This document shows positions 1 to 11,024 of a DNA stretch of 64,000 nucleotides, one piece after another. The notes under the pieces were generated by a model. That model did no database searches, was not told the DNA's origin, and was given only the letters and a program-made list of their open reading frames with translations. This stretch comes from Solirubrobacteraceae bacterium (GTDB lineage Bacteria > Actinomycetota > Thermoleophilia > Solirubrobacterales > Solirubrobacteraceae). Location of the stretch: the NCBI GenBank assembly GCA_025451035.1, contig JANWLE010000069.1, forward strand, positions 117,717 to 181,716, written 5' to 3'. The first letter of the stretch is position 1. Each line of letters opens with the position of its first letter. The position numbers were made by a program, and so were the translations under genes.

Positions 1-27
1 CAAGCGGACCGCTATCGAGGAGGAGTA

Positions 28-309
28 ATGCCCACCTACATCATGCTCGCCAACCTGACGCCGGAGGGCGTGCAGACGATCAAGAACAATCCACAGCGCA
101 TCCACGAGGTCAACAACGAGGTGCAGCAGCTGGGTGCGACGGTCAAGGCGCAGTGGGTGACCCTCGGCCGGTTTGACTTCGTCAACATCGTCGAGGCTCC
201 CGACGAGAGCACGATGGCACGAGTCTCGCTCGAGCTGAGCTCGCGGGGAACGGTGAGCTACGAGACGCTCGCGGCGATCCCGGTAGACGACTTCATAGCG
301 TCTCTGTAA
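28..309 (+). CDS. GYD-domain protein
   Basis: A 93-residue protein resembling the GYD family, small ferredoxin-like alpha/beta proteins of unknown function often met near metabolic genes. The opening MPTYIMLANLTPEG and the later GRFDFVNIVEAPDE segment (in place of the usual G-x-YD) fit the family in length and strand pattern. A strong Shine-Dalgarno sequence, GAGGAGG, lies a few bases before the ATG. The stop is 4 bp before purD, so the two are probably co-transcribed, but nothing in the sequence shows a role in purine synthesis. There is no signal peptide or membrane segment. The family call is fairly firm; the function is unknown. Confidence 0.8.
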   Translation: MPTYIMLANLTPEGVQTIKNNPQRIHEVNNEVQQLGATVKAQWVTLGRFDFVNIVEAPDESTMARVSLELSSRGTVSYETLAAIPVDDFIASL

Positions 310-312
310 GAG

Positions 313-1599
313 GTGAAGGTTCTCGTCGTCGGAGGGGGAGGACGCGAGCACGCGATCGTGCGTGCGCTGCGGCGCTCGCCCAGTAGCCCGGAGGTTCTGT
401 GCGCCCCCGGGAACGCGGGTATAGCCAAAGACGCGCGCCTGCTCGATATCGCCGTGGAGGACATCGATGGGCTGGCGGCGGTGGCCGAGCGCGAGGCGGT
501 CGGTCTCGTCGTGGTCGGCCCGGAGGCTCCGCTTGTCGCCGGGCTGGTGGATGTCCTACAGGCGCGGGGGATTGCTGCGTTCGGGCCGTCTGCGGCGGCC
601 GCCAGGCTCGAGGGCTCGAAGGCATACGCGAAGGAGGCAATGGAGCAGGCGAATGTGCCGACCGCCTCCTGGCGGGCCGTCAGCTCGCTCGAGCAGGGGC
701 TGGATGCGGTGCGTGATCTCGGCGGCGATAGCGCCAGCGTGGTCGTCAAGGCCGACGGCCTGGCCGCCGGCAAGGGTGTGACCGTCGCCGAGGACGCCGA
801 GCAGGCGCGAGCGGCGCTCGAGCAGATCTTCACCTTCGGCCGCTTCTCCGCCGCCGGCGAGGCGAGCGCAGTTGTCGAGGAGCGCCTCGTGGGCGAGGAG
901 CTCTCGCTGCTCGCGTTGTGTGACGGCGAGCGTGCGCTCGCGATGGCCCCGGCGCGGGACTTCAAGCGCATATTCGATGACGACGAGGGACCCAACACCG
1001 GCGGCATGGGCTCCTACTCGCCGGTCGCGGACATCGGCTCCGAGGAGCTCACGCGGATCGTCGAGACGGTGCACCAGCCGATAGTCGATTTGATGCTCTC
1101 CCGCGGCACCCCTTTCCATGGTGTGCTCTACGCGGGGTTGATGCTGACCGCGGCTGGCCCCAAGGTGCTCGAGTTCAACGTGCGCTTCGGCGATCCCGAG
1201 ACCCAGGCGGTGCTGCCTCGGCTTCAGTCGGATCTGCTCGAGCTGCTGCTCGCTGCCACCCGTCGAGGTGGGCTCGCGCAAGCACAGTTGAGCTGGTCGC
1301 CGCAGTGGGCCGTCACGGTGGTGCTCGCCAGTGGCGGCTACCCCGAGTCCTCCTCCAGCGGTCAGGTCATCGAAGGCCTGCAGAACCTTCCGGCCGGAAT
1401 CGAGCTGACCCACGCCGGCACCGCCGGCGAAGACGGCAGGCTCGTCAGCGCCGGCGGCCGTGTGCTTAATGTCACGGCGCTCGGCGATGATCCTGACTCA
1501 GCCCGTCGTCTGGCATATGCTGGCGCAGAGGAGATCTCCTTTGAGGGTATGCAGATCAGGAGCGATATCGCGGCGCACGCCGCAGGGAGAGCGAGATGA
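313..1599 (+). CDS. purD: Phosphoribosylamine-glycine ligase (GAR synthetase)
   Basis: Joins glycine to phosphoribosylamine using ATP, step two of de novo purine synthesis, in the cytoplasm. The 428 residues match the family length. The N-terminus [14 protein letters not shown] is the diagnostic dinucleotide-like loop. An ATP-grasp core follows, with [13 protein letters not shown] near residues 143-155, [12 protein letters not shown] near 227-238, and the metal-binding [11 protein letters not shown] near 293-303. The start is GTG at 313, directly after the GYD gene. The stop overlaps the purE start by 4 bp (ATGA), so translation is probably coupled. Confidence 0.97.
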   Translation: MKVLVVGGGGREHAIVRALRRSPSSPEVLCAPGNAGIAKDARLLDIAVEDIDGLAAVAEREAVGLVVVGPEAPLVAGLVDVLQARGIAAFGPSAAAARLEGSKAYAKEAMEQANVPTASWRAVSSLEQGLDAVRDLGGDSASVVVKADGLAAGKGVTVAEDAEQARAALEQIFTFGRFSAAGEASAVVEERLVGEELSLLALCDGERALAMAPARDFKRIFDDDEGPNTGGMGSYSPVADIGSEELTRIVETVHQPIVDLMLSRGTPFHGVLYAGLMLTAAGPKVLEFNVRFGDPETQAVLPRLQSDLLELLLAATRRGGLAQAQLSWSPQWAVTVVLASGGYPESSSSGQVIEGLQNLPAGIELTHAGTAGEDGRLVSAGGRVLNVTALGDDPDSARRLAYAGAEEISFEGMQIRSDIAAHAAGRAR

Positions 1600-2150
1600 G
1601 CGGTGAGCAGGAGGGCCCACCTAGCTGGAGCGATGAGAGCCCTTCTGGGCAGAGCGCAATGTCCGGTTCTGGACAGGGAATCTCGCTCGTGCCGGAACCG
1701 GTCGCAACTGACGAGGTAGTGCACGAGCTCGAGGGGATCGGCGCCGATGCCCCGCTGGTGGGCATCGTGATGGGCTCAAAGAGCGACATGGAGACGATGG
1801 AGAAGGCTGGCAGCGAGCTCGAGCAGCGAGGCATCATGTATGAGATCAGGGTGATGTCCGCGCATCGCGAAGCGGACGTTGTAGCCGAGTACGCCAAGAA
1901 CGCTCAGATGCGGGGGCTGCGCGTGATCATCGCCGGCGCCGGCATCTCGGCGGCACTCCCCGGCGCGGTCGCCGCGCACACCCAGCTGCCGGTCATCGGG
2001 GTGCCTTTGTCGGGGCGGCTGAGCGCGGCCGGCGGGCTCGATTCGATCCTTTCGATCGTGCAGATGCCCCCGGGTGTGCCGGTCGCCTGCGTCGGCCTGA
2101 ACAATGCCCGCAACGCGGCGATCCTCGCCGCCCAGATCCTCGCGGCCTGA
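1596..2150 (+). CDS. purE: N5-carboxyaminoimidazole ribonucleotide mutase
   Basis: Class I PurE, which converts N5-CAIR to CAIR in purine synthesis. The core begins near residue 50 with [14 protein letters not shown], followed by SAHREAD and the glycine-rich [17 protein letters not shown], all signatures of the AIR-binding site. The protein is 184 residues against about 160-170 for the family. The extra 46-50 N-terminal residues are polar and look disordered. The start overlaps purD by 4 bp. Class I PurE normally needs PurK to supply N5-CAIR, and purK is not in the window. A start near the core is possible, but the coupled ATGA favours the long form. Confidence 0.95.
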   Translation: MSGEQEGPPSWSDESPSGQSAMSGSGQGISLVPEPVATDEVVHELEGIGADAPLVGIVMGSKSDMETMEKAGSELEQRGIMYEIRVMSAHREADVVAEYAKNAQMRGLRVIIAGAGISAALPGAVAAHTQLPVIGVPLSGRLSAAGGLDSILSIVQMPPGVPVACVGLNNARNAAILAAQILAA

Positions 2151-2167
2151 AGCGCCAGCCGCGCTGC

Positions 2168-3364
2168 CTAGAGCAGCGAGACAGGTCGTTCCAGGCGGGC
2201 GCTGATGCGCTGCAGAAGTTCGGCTGCGTCGGCGCCGTAGAGGATGCGGTGATCGCAGCTCAAGGTGACTGTCATCGTGTGACGTACGGTGAGCTCGCCG
2301 TCGCGCACGATCGCTCGCGGGGCGAGTGCGCCGACGGCGAGGATCGCAGCCTGCGGTGGGTTGATCACCGCGGTGAAGGAGTCGATCCCGAACATGCCGA
2401 GGTTGGAGACACTGAACGTTCCCCCGGCAAGCTGCGGCGGGGTGATCGTGCCGTCGCGTGCGCTGGCCGCGAGTCGCCGCGCCTGCGCGGCGATCTCCCA
2501 CAGTGACCGCTCGTCGGCGTCGTGAATAGTCGGTACGAGCAGCGCGTCTTGAGCGGCGACCGCCACACCGATGTTGATCCGTGGGTGCAGCTCGAAACGA
2601 CCGTCGCGGTAGGTGCCGTTAGCTCTGGGGAACTCCCGTAGCGCGAGCGCGCAGGCCTTGACGACCATGTCGTTGAACGACGGCAGCGTCCCGCCCTTGA
2701 GTTCCGCGACTTCCTTCAACTCGCCGCGCAAGCGCACCGCGTCCTCCATATCGATTTCGCGGGTCAGGGTGAACTCCGGGATCGTCGCCTTGGCCTCCGC
2801 CATGCGCCGCGCTATCAACGACTGGATGCGCGTCGGCTCGACGACCTCGGCCTCGCCCTTGGCCTGTGCTCTGGCCGGGCTAGGCGACGGTGCCGGCTGG
2901 GAGGCGCTCGCCCGCTCCACGTCCGCCTTGACGATGCGCCCGCCCGGTCCCGTGCCGTGGATCTTGCCGAGCTCTACGTTCTGGTTGCTTGCCAGGCGCC
3001 GAGCGAGCGGCGAGGCCTTCAGCCGCGGCGCCGCCGCGCTCTCGGGCTCGGCCACGGCCAGCTTGTCCGCCGCCGGCGTAGGGGGGACCGCCGCGCTAGC
3101 CTGCTCGCTCGCTCCACCGCGCGGCTCCTCCCCCTCCTGCAACAGCTGCGCGATCGGCGCTCCCACCGGCAGCGTGTCTCCCTCGGCCGCGATCATGTGC
3201 AGCACGCCGCCGGCGTCGGCCTCGTGGGTCATCGAGGCCTTGTCCGTCTCGATCTCGACTATCTCCTCCCCGCGCTTCACCTGCGCGCCGTCGGCAACCA
3301 GCCAGCGGATTATCGTGCCCTCCTCCATCGAGTCCGAGAGGCGGGGCATCAAAACGTCGCTCAT
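2168..3364 (-). CDS. pdhC: 2-oxo acid dehydrogenase E2 (dihydrolipoamide acyltransferase)
   Basis: Acyl-transferring core of a pyruvate or branched-chain 2-oxo acid dehydrogenase complex; it moves the acyl group from lipoate to CoA. The 398 residues are ordered as one lipoyl domain (residues 1-76, lipoyl lysine K42 in EIETDKAS), an Ala/Pro-rich linker, an E1/E3-binding domain (about 117-151), and the acetyltransferase domain (about 170-398). The active-site motif near the C-terminus reads DHRILYG. H372 is present, but the usual Asp of HxxxDG is Tyr376. This is the last gene of the minus-strand pdhA-pdhB-pdhC operon and overlaps pdhB by 4 bp. It converges on purE with only 17 bp between stops. 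No E3 gene is nearby. Confidence 0.93.
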   Translation of the reverse strand: MSDVLMPRLSDSMEEGTIIRWLVADGAQVKRGEEIVEIETDKASMTHEADAGGVLHMIAAEGDTLPVGAPIAQLLQEGEEPRGGASEQASAAVPPTPAADKLAVAEPESAAAPRLKASPLARRLASNQNVELGKIHGTGPGGRIVKADVERASASQPAPSPSPARAQAKGEAEVVEPTRIQSLIARRMAEAKATIPEFTLTREIDMEDAVRLRGELKEVAELKGGTLPSFNDMVVKACALALREFPRANGTYRDGRFELHPRINIGVAVAAQDALLVPTIHDADERSLWEIAAQARRLAASARDGTITPPQLAGGTFSVSNLGMFGIDSFTAVINPPQAAILAVGALAPRAIVRDGELTVRHTMTVTLSCDHRILYGADAAELLQRISARLERPVSLL

Positions 3365-4404
3365 GCCTGACCCAGGCTGTGAAGGACGGCAGCTTCGATG
3401 CGCTCCTCGCCGGGCAGCGCCGCTAGCTCTAGGTTCTTGGCGTACGGCAACGGTACCTCGGCCATGCCGACGCGCTCCACGGGCGCGTCGAGGTCGTCAA
3501 AGCAGGCGTTTTGGATGCGCGCGGCGAGCTCGGCGCTCACGCCGTAGGAGGGCCAGCCCTCCTCGACGCAGACGGCGCGGTTGGTCTTGGAGACAGACTC
3601 GGCGACGGTCTGCACGTCCAGCGGGCGCAGCGAGCGCAAATCGACGACCTCAGCCTGAATGCCGTGACGCTGCGCCAGCCGCTCGGCGACAGCCAGCGAG
3701 CGGACTGTCGCGAACGAGTGAGCCACGAGCGTCACATCGGATCCTTCGCGAGCCACTGCCGCCCGCCCGATCGGGGTCACGTGGTCAGGGTCGAGAGGCA
3801 CCTCGCCCTTCTCCTTATAGATCGGCAGGTTCTCTATCACTAGCACGGGGTCATCATCGCGGATCGCAGCCTTCAACAGGCCCTTCGCGTCCGCGGGGTT
3901 AGCGGGCGCCAGCACCTTCAGCCCGGGGACCGACGCGAACCATCCCTCAAAGGATTGGGAGTGCTGGGCGGTGAGCTGGTTGCCGGCGCCATTGGGGGTG
4001 CGTATGACCAGCGGACACCCGACCTGGCCCCCGAACATCGCGCGGATCTTGGCGGCATGGTTGACGAGCTGGTCCATTGCGATCAGCAGGAAGTTGATGG
4101 TCATGATCTCGACCACCGGTCGCTCGCCGAGCATCGCGGCGCCCACCCCCGCTCCCAGGAAGCCCTCCTCGGAGATCGGGGTATCCCTCACCCGGTCCGC
4201 GCCGAACTCGCTGAGCAGGCCGGCCGTAACCTTGTAGGAGCCCTCGAACAGGCCGACCTCCTCGCCCATCACGAACACCCGCTCATCGCGCGCGAGCTCC
4301 TCGCGCAGCGCCAGGCGCAGCGCCTCGCGATAGCTCATGACGGCCGAGGAGGCCTGCCCATCGGGGCCCTGCGGCGGATGGCTGGATCCCTCGACGGCAC
4401 TCAC
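3361..4404 (-). CDS. pdhB: 2-oxo acid dehydrogenase E1 component, beta subunit
   Basis: Pairs with the alpha subunit to form the thiamine-diphosphate-dependent decarboxylase. At 347 residues it is slightly longer than usual because of a short polar N-terminal extension before the conserved start near VMSYREALRLALREELARD. Family features include VFVMGEEVGLFEGSYKVT, the EEGFLGAGVGAA segment, IRTPNGAGNQLTAQHSQSFE (contact with TPP and alpha subunit), and the C-terminal transketolase-like region with VCVEEGWPSYGV. It overlaps pdhA and pdhC by 4 bp each. Whether the substrate is pyruvate or a branched-chain acid cannot be settled from sequence alone, so the gene symbol is a best guess. Confidence 0.93.
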   Translation of the reverse strand: MSAVEGSSHPPQGPDGQASSAVMSYREALRLALREELARDERVFVMGEEVGLFEGSYKVTAGLLSEFGADRVRDTPISEEGFLGAGVGAAMLGERPVVEIMTINFLLIAMDQLVNHAAKIRAMFGGQVGCPLVIRTPNGAGNQLTAQHSQSFEGWFASVPGLKVLAPANPADAKGLLKAAIRDDDPVLVIENLPIYKEKGEVPLDPDHVTPIGRAAVAREGSDVTLVAHSFATVRSLAVAERLAQRHGIQAEVVDLRSLRPLDVQTVAESVSKTNRAVCVEEGWPSYGVSAELAARIQNACFDDLDAPVERVGMAEVPLPYAKNLELAALPGEERIEAAVLHSLGQA

Positions 4405-5483
4405 TCCCCGAGTCCTGACTCGAACACCAGCTCCCGCTCGCCGAACGCGCTGCCCGGCAGCATGCGGGCGAACTGCTTGGCGCTTCCCGGCGCGTACACG
4501 CCGCGGGCGAGTCCCGCCACGTCGGGCTCCGGGCTCTGCTCCGCGACGCTGACGGCGGAGGCGATGCGCTGCTGCACGCGCTCGGCGACTGCCTGGAGCT
4601 CCTGCTCGCTGACGCCAATCCCGAGCAGCATGGAGCGAAATCGCTCCAGCGGATCGGCCTTCAGGTGGGCCGCGATCTCCTCGCGCGTGCGGTAGGCAAG
4701 GCCAGCGTCGGCCACCGAGTGTCCTCTGTAGCGGTAGGTGAGGGCCTCGAGCAAGGCGGGAAGCCGCTCCTCGCGGGCGCGGGCTAGCAGCCGGCCGGTC
4801 GCCTGTGCCACCCTGTCGAGGTCATTGCCGTCGACACGCTCGCCGTGCATGCGGAAGGCCGCCGCGCGCCGGTAGAGCGCTGGCTCGGCGGAGGCTCTCT
4901 CGACACTCGTGCCCATGCCGAAGTCGTTGTTGATGAGCAGGTAGACGATCGGCAGGCGCCACAGCGACGCCAGGTTCAGCGACTCGTGCCAGGCGCCTAT
5001 GTTCACCGCGCCGTCGCCGAGCTCACACAGCACCGCCGCGGCCCGACCCTGGCGCTTGAGCGCCAACGCCAGGCCCGTTGCTAGCGGCAGCTGGCCGCCG
5101 ACGATGCCCCATCCGCCGTAGAAGCGGCGCGAGAGGTCAAATAGGTGCATCGACCCGCCGCGCCCGCCCGCGCAGCCGTCGCGGCGGCCGAAGAGCTCGG
5201 CCATCACGCGCTCGCAGGGAACGCCGCGCGCGATCGCAAAGCCGTGGCAACGGTAGCCCGTGACGAGCAGGTCATCCTCGCTCATGGCGCTGACGGCGCC
5301 GAGGGTCGTCGCCTCCTGGCCTGAGGAGAGATGACAGTAGCCACCGATCCGCGCCGCCTTGTATTGACGCTCTGCCTCGGTCTCAAACTGCCTGATCGTG
5401 AGCAGCTGCTCGTAGCTCGCGAGTCGCTGCTCGCGTTCAACGCTCACGCCAGGCTTTGATGTGCTGTCCGTAGCGGAGCTCAT
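4401..5483 (-). CDS. pdhA: 2-oxo acid dehydrogenase E1 component, alpha subunit
   Basis: Thiamine-diphosphate-binding subunit of the E1 enzyme. The TPP/magnesium motif runs from GDGAVNIGAWHESLNLA to LLINNDFG. GRRDGCAGGRGGSMHLFD and TYRYRGHSVADAGLAYRT (the phosphorylation-loop equivalent) are also typical. The frame stays open upstream to 5570. I chose the ATG at 5483 (MSSATDSTSKPG) because it has an AAGGTGAG ribosome-binding sequence and gives 360 residues, close to the family length. It is the first gene of pdhABC, divergent from purB across about 166 bp. Confidence 0.93.
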   Translation of the reverse strand: MSSATDSTSKPGVSVEREQRLASYEQLLTIRQFETEAERQYKAARIGGYCHLSSGQEATTLGAVSAMSEDDLLVTGYRCHGFAIARGVPCERVMAELFGRRDGCAGGRGGSMHLFDLSRRFYGGWGIVGGQLPLATGLALALKRQGRAAAVLCELGDGAVNIGAWHESLNLASLWRLPIVYLLINNDFGMGTSVERASAEPALYRRAAAFRMHGERVDGNDLDRVAQATGRLLARAREERLPALLEALTYRYRGHSVADAGLAYRTREEIAAHLKADPLERFRSMLLGIGVSEQELQAVAERVQQRIASAVSVAEQSPEPDVAGLARGVYAPGSAKQFARMLPGSAFGERELVFESGLGE

Positions 5484-5636
5484 AAATCTCACCTTAGCCC
5501 TTGCTGGGGGAAACTCATGCATGGATCGCCTATGAGCGCTCAGCCCCGTCCACCGCGGGTCTTGTGCCACGGCCGCTTTAGCCGATCGCTCACCTCTCCT
5601 TCCGCCCCGCGCGTGACGGTCGGTCAGCGACCAAGC

Positions 5637-5642
5637 GATAAT
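5637..5642 (+). promoter_or_regulatory. -10 element for leaderless purB
   Basis: GATAAT lies 7 nt before the GTG at 5650, and no Shine-Dalgarno sequence is present. A loose -35 match (GTGACG) lies at 5613-5618. This spacing puts the transcription start at or next to the GTG, which favours 5650 over the upstream ATG at 5641. Confidence 0.55.
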
Positions 5643-5649
5643 GAAACCC

Positions 5650-6945
<1,296 letters not shown>

Positions 6946-6991
6946 GACGCGGGGTCGTCAAGCGGGATGGCTTATCTCCCGAGCGCGCTGC

Positions 6992-6997
6992 TAGCAT
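6992..6997 (+). promoter_or_regulatory. -10 element for leaderless purC
   Basis: TAGCAT lies 8 nt before the GTG at 7006 with no ribosome-binding sequence between them. It supports a leaderless start inside the purine cluster. Confidence 0.45.
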
Positions 6998-7005
6998 CGC
7001 GCCCC

Positions 7006-7902
7006 GTGAGCACCGTAGCTGACCTCTCACTCATCGCCAGCGGGAAGGTCCGCGAGATGTACAGCCTCGACGGCGCCGGCGATCCCTGCCTGCTGATGGT
7101 CGCAAGCGACCGCATCTCTACCTACGACGCGGTCCATCCGACGCCGATCCCCGACAAGGGCAAGGTGCTGACGGGACTGTCGGTGTTCTGGTTTGAACGG
7201 ACCGCGCAGATCGTCTCAAACCACCTGGTCTCCGCGACCGAGGGCGTCCCCGAGGATGCGCGCGGCCGCGCGATCGTCGTGCGCCGCCTGCAGATGCTGC
7301 CAGTCGAGTGCGTGGTGCGCGGCTACATCACCGGTTCCGGATGGAAGGACTATCTGGCGACTGGCAAGGTCTCCGGCGTGACACTGCCGGCCGGCCTGCG
7401 GGAGTCCCAGCAGCTACCCGAGCCGATCTTCACGCCCAGCACCAAGGCCGACGTAGGTCACGACGAGGCGATTGACTTCGACCGCGCGGCGGAGCTCATC
7501 GGCGACCGTGAGCTGATGGAGCGCGTGCGCCGCGTATCCATCGAGCTGTATTCGTTCGCCGCCGCGCACGCGAGCGAGCGCGGGGTCATCCTCGCCGATA
7601 CGAAGTTCGAGTTCGGGGTGGACCAGAGCGGCGAGCTGGTGATCGGCGACGAGGTGCTGACCCCAGATTCGAGCCGCTACTGGCCGCTTGAAGGCTACGC
7701 CGTAGGCAAGGGACAACCGAGCTTCGACAAGCAATACGTGCGCGACTGGGCCGCGGGGTCGGGCTGGGATAAGCGCCCGCCAGCACCCGCGATCCCGGAG
7801 GATGTGGTGGCCGGTACGCGCGCACGGTATCTCGAGGCCTATGAACTCATAACCGGCGAGCCATTTCAGCGGTGGCTCGACCGAACCGCCGCGAGCCGGT
7901 GA
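7006..7902 (+). CDS. purC: SAICAR synthetase
   Basis: Phosphoribosylaminoimidazole-succinocarboxamide synthase; it condenses CAIR with aspartate using ATP. Diagnostic segments are SGKVREMY near the N-terminus, ASDRISTYDAVHPTPIPDKG, VRGYITGSGWKDY and ILADTKFEFG. The start is uncertain between ATG 6967 and GTG 7006. I prefer GTG 7006 because it begins just before the conserved SGKVREMY strand and follows a TAGCAT -10 element, giving 298 residues. The long form of 311 residues has no Shine-Dalgarno sequence. The stop overlaps purS by 4 bp (GTGA). Confidence 0.95.
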   Translation: MSTVADLSLIASGKVREMYSLDGAGDPCLLMVASDRISTYDAVHPTPIPDKGKVLTGLSVFWFERTAQIVSNHLVSATEGVPEDARGRAIVVRRLQMLPVECVVRGYITGSGWKDYLATGKVSGVTLPAGLRESQQLPEPIFTPSTKADVGHDEAIDFDRAAELIGDRELMERVRRVSIELYSFAAAHASERGVILADTKFEFGVDQSGELVIGDEVLTPDSSRYWPLEGYAVGKGQPSFDKQYVRDWAAGSGWDKRPPAPAIPEDVVAGTRARYLEAYELITGEPFQRWLDRTAASR

Positions 7903-8135
7903 TCCGCGCGCGCGTGCTGATTCGCCCGAAGGCGGGGATCCTCGACCCGCAGGGCGAGGCCGTTGAGCGGGCTCTGCCCGCACTGGGCTTCACCGGAGCG
8001 GCGAATGTCCATATCGGGCGCTTGGTCGAGCTGGACGTCGAGGATCCGCAACAGCTCGAGCCGATGTGCGAGAAGCTGCTGGCCAACCCGCTCATCGAGG
8101 ACTACGAGGTGCAGCTCCTCGACGCCGGCAGCTGA
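7899..8135 (+). CDS. purS: FGAM synthase subunit PurS
   Basis: Small structural subunit of the three-part formylglycinamidine ribonucleotide synthase (PurSQL); it bridges PurQ and PurL in ammonia transfer. The 78 residues match the family (about 80), with the typical opening IRARVLIRPKAGILDPQG and the DVEDPQQLEPMCEKLLANPLIEDYEV core. The GTG at 7899 overlaps the purC stop by 4 bp and was chosen over an in-frame GTG at 7872. purQ begins 6 bp downstream. Confidence 0.95.
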   Translation: MIRARVLIRPKAGILDPQGEAVERALPALGFTGAANVHIGRLVELDVEDPQQLEPMCEKLLANPLIEDYEVQLLDAGS

Positions 8136-8141
8136 CACGAA

Positions 8142-8816
8142 GTGAAGTTCGGCGTCCTCCAGTTTCCCGGCTCGTGCGACGAGGTCGATGCGCTCCAAGC
8201 GGCCCGTCACGTCGGCGACGCGGAGCTTATCTGGTACGGCGACAAGGACCTCAAGGGCGCAGACGCGATCATCGTGCCAGGTGGCTTCTCCTACGGCGAC
8301 TACCTGCGGGCCGGCGCGATTGCGAGGTTTTCACCGGCGATGGAGTCGGTGGTCGCGTTCGCGAACGGCGGTGGCCTGGTGCTCGGCATCTGCAACGGCT
8401 TTCAGGTGCTGTGTGAGGCGCATCTGCTTCCCGGCGCGCTGCTGCCGAACGCCAACCGCCGCTTCACCTCAAGGCAGGTGCAGCTTGAGGTGATCCGCGC
8501 CGACAGTCGCTTTACCTGCGCATGTGCGGGCGGTCAACGACTGAGCATTCCCGCCAAGCACTCGTGGGGGCGCTACTACGCCAGCGAGCAGACGCTCGAC
8601 GAGATGGAGCGGGCTGGCCAGCTCGTCCTTCGCTATGCGCCCGGTGAGAACTTCAACGGCTCGCTGCGCGACATAGCCGGCGTGTGCAACGAGGCCGGCA
8701 ACGTGTTCGGCTTGATGCCCCATCCCGAGCACGCGGTTGACGAGCTGACCGGCTCGACCGACGGACTGGCGATCTTCGAGTCGATGCGCCTCGCGCTAAA
8801 GGACAGCCGTGTCTAG
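8142..8816 (+). CDS. purQ: FGAM synthase glutaminase subunit PurQ
   Basis: Class I glutamine amidotransferase that supplies ammonia to PurL. The nucleophilic cysteine lies in [10 protein letters not shown] (about residue 86) and the His/Glu pair in [12 protein letters not shown] near the C-terminus. [19 protein letters not shown] is the usual oxyanion-side region. The 224 residues are normal for the family. The start is GTG at 8142, and the last 8 bp overlap the purL start. purS-purQ-purL are in stoichiometric order and evidently one transcript. Confidence 0.96.
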   Translation: MKFGVLQFPGSCDEVDALQAARHVGDAELIWYGDKDLKGADAIIVPGGFSYGDYLRAGAIARFSPAMESVVAFANGGGLVLGICNGFQVLCEAHLLPGALLPNANRRFTSRQVQLEVIRADSRFTCACAGGQRLSIPAKHSWGRYYASEQTLDEMERAGQLVLRYAPGENFNGSLRDIAGVCNEAGNVFGLMPHPEHAVDELTGSTDGLAIFESMRLALKDSRV

Positions 8817-11001
8817 CGCTACGTTGCCGAGCCTGCAGGACGCGCTTGCGCTGGGGCTGACCCACGCCGAGTATGAGCTGATCTGCGAGAAGCACGGTGG
8901 TCCGCCGAACCGCCTCGAGCTCGCGATGTATTCGCTGTTGTGGAGCGAGCACTGTGCCTACAAGCACTCCAAGAAGCTCTTGCGAACGCTTCCGACGGAG
9001 GGCCCCACGGTCGTCATGGGCCCCGGCGAGAACGCCGGTGTAGTCGACGTCGGCGGTGGGCTGGTTTGCGCGTTCAAGGTCGAGTCACACAACCATCCGA
9101 GCGCGGTCGAGCCATTTCAAGGCGCAGCGACTGGGGTCGGCGGGATCCTGCGCGACATCTTCGCGCTAGGCGCGCGCCCGATCGCGGTGCTCAACTCGCT
9201 GCGCTTCGGCGAACCCTCAAGCGAACGATCACGCTACCTACTGGATCATGCCGTCAGCGGCATCGGCCACTACGGCAACTCGATCGGTGTGCCGACAGTC
9301 GGCGGCGAGGTCTATTTCGAGGGCCCTTACGAGCAAAATTGCCTGGTCAACGCGATGGCGCTCGGGCTGTGTGCGCGCGAGCAGATCGTGCGCAGCGCCG
9401 CGAGCGGCGTCGGCAACCTAGTCGTGCTGTTCGGCGCGCGCACCGGTCGCGATGGCATCGGTGGCGCCTCGGTGCTCGCCTCCGCCGAGTTCGGCGAGGC
9501 AGACGAGGACAAGCGACCCACAGTCCAGGTCGGTGATCCCTTCGAGGAGTCCAAGCTGCTGGAGTGCTCGCTGGAGCTGGTGGCAGCAGGGCTGCTCGTC
9601 TGCCTACAGGACCTGGGGGCTGCGGGCCTGACCTCCTCGGCTGCCGAGATGGCCTCCAAGGGCGGCGTCGGCCTCGATCTGCACGTCGACCGCGTCCCGC
9701 TGCGCGAGGCGGACATGGAGCCGTTTGAGGTCATGGTCTCGGAGTCCCAGGAGCGGATGCTGTGCGTGGTCGAGCCGAAGAACGTCCCGATGGTGCTCGA
9801 GCTTTGCGAGAAGTGGGAGGTCAACGCCAGCGCGATCGGCCAAGTCACCGACAGTGGGCGGATACGCGTCTTTCAAGCGGAGCGGCTAATCGGCGACATG
9901 CCCGTGGTGGCGCTTGTCGACGAATGCCCCCTCTATGACCTGGAGCCGGCTAAGCCGCAACGGCAGCTGTATGCCCCAAGCCGCCCCACGCTCGAGCGTG
10001 GGGCCTCGCTGGCGCGGACGCTGCTTGCGCTGATCGGGTCTCCCAACCTCGCCTCGCGCAGGCCGCTGTTCGAGCAGTACGACTCAATCGTGCAGTCACG
10101 CACGGTGGCGCGGCCCGGCCAGGCAGACGCCGCTGTGCTCAAGCTTGCCGACGGCGGAGCGCTCGCCGTCTCGATCGATGGCAATGGCAGGCGTGTGGCC
10201 GCAGACCCTTACTGGGGAACGGTGGCGGTGGTGCTCGAGTGCGCGGCGAACCTCGCCTGCGTTGGCGCGCAGCCACTCGGCGCCACCAACAACCTCAACT
10301 TCGGCAACCCGGAGAAGCCGCACATCGCCTGGCAGCTGACCGAAGCAGTCCGCGGTCTGGGCGACGCCTGCCGGGCGCTGCAGACGCCGATTGTGGGCGG
10401 GAATGTCTCGCTCTACAACGAGGCTGCCCAGGGCGGCCCGATCTACCCTACCCCGGTCATCGGCATGGTCGGTAGGATGCCCGACGCCTCCCGCGCCTGT
10501 GGGCTCGGCTTTCGTCGCGAGGGCGACGCGATCGCACTCGCTGGCGAGTTCAAGCCCTCGCTCGCGGCCAGTGAGCTAGCCAAGCTGCTCGGCGAGGAGC
10601 TGCCCGACGGCCTGCCGGAGATCGAAATCGACCTCGTCGCGGTGAGCCTGCTGGCTGTGCGGGAGGCGGTGCGCTCCGGTGAATTGAGCAGCGCCCACGA
10701 CATCGCCGAGGGTGGGCTTGCGGTGGCGCTCAGCGAGTGCTGCCTGGCGGGCGGCGTCGGCGCACGCGTGACTGTGCCCGCCGCCGAGCCGCTCAGCGCT
10801 CTCTTTGGCGAGGCGGCGGGCGGGTTCGTGCTCAGCGGTCCCGCGGATGTGCTCGAGCGCCTGGGGACGAGCACCAACTTGAGGGTGATCGGCGAGGTTG
10901 GCGGCCAGACGCTGCAGATCGAGCACTCAGATGGTCTGCTCGAGTGCTCGCTGGAGCAGATGATGCAGGCCAGCGGTTCACTGGGCGAGCTGTTTCCATA
11001 G
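8809..11001 (+). CDS. purL: FGAM synthase large subunit PurL
   Basis: Synthetase subunit of PurSQL that converts FGAR to FGAM with ATP and ammonia. At 730 residues it is the small-type PurL. The family segments are [18 protein letters not shown], the ATP/metal region [22 protein letters not shown] (written here only as a site near residues 85-106), [22 protein letters not shown] and the second-half [10 protein letters not shown]. The start is GTG at 8809, inside the purQ stop region. Length and motifs are all intact. Confidence 0.97.
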   Translation: MSSATLPSLQDALALGLTHAEYELICEKHGGPPNRLELAMYSLLWSEHCAYKHSKKLLRTLPTEGPTVVMGPGENAGVVDVGGGLVCAFKVESHNHPSAVEPFQGAATGVGGILRDIFALGARPIAVLNSLRFGEPSSERSRYLLDHAVSGIGHYGNSIGVPTVGGEVYFEGPYEQNCLVNAMALGLCAREQIVRSAASGVGNLVVLFGARTGRDGIGGASVLASAEFGEADEDKRPTVQVGDPFEESKLLECSLELVAAGLLVCLQDLGAAGLTSSAAEMASKGGVGLDLHVDRVPLREADMEPFEVMVSESQERMLCVVEPKNVPMVLELCEKWEVNASAIGQVTDSGRIRVFQAERLIGDMPVVALVDECPLYDLEPAKPQRQLYAPSRPTLERGASLARTLLALIGSPNLASRRPLFEQYDSIVQSRTVARPGQADAAVLKLADGGALAVSIDGNGRRVAADPYWGTVAVVLECAANLACVGAQPLGATNNLNFGNPEKPHIAWQLTEAVRGLGDACRALQTPIVGGNVSLYNEAAQGGPIYPTPVIGMVGRMPDASRACGLGFRREGDAIALAGEFKPSLAASELAKLLGEELPDGLPEIEIDLVAVSLLAVREAVRSGELSSAHDIAEGGLAVALSECCLAGGVGARVTVPAAEPLSALFGEAAGGFVLSGPADVLERLGTSTNLRVIGEVGGQTLQIEHSDGLLECSLEQMMQASGSLGELFP

Positions 11002-11012
11002 CCTGCTGGTGC

Positions 11013-11018
11013 TAGGTT
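11013..11018 (+). promoter_or_regulatory. -10 element for leaderless purF
   Basis: TAGGTT followed by 6 nt and GTG at 11025. It lies in the 23-bp gap after purL and suggests purF can be transcribed separately from purSQL. Confidence 0.5.
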
Positions 11019-11024
11019 GTTGGT

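Noticed and set aside
258..1007. Long minus-strand frame opposite purD, and similar long frames opposite acnA, pyk and kgd.
   Set aside because: These are reverse-strand shadows caused by high GC at third codon positions; their translations are low-complexity Ser/Ala/Arg-rich.
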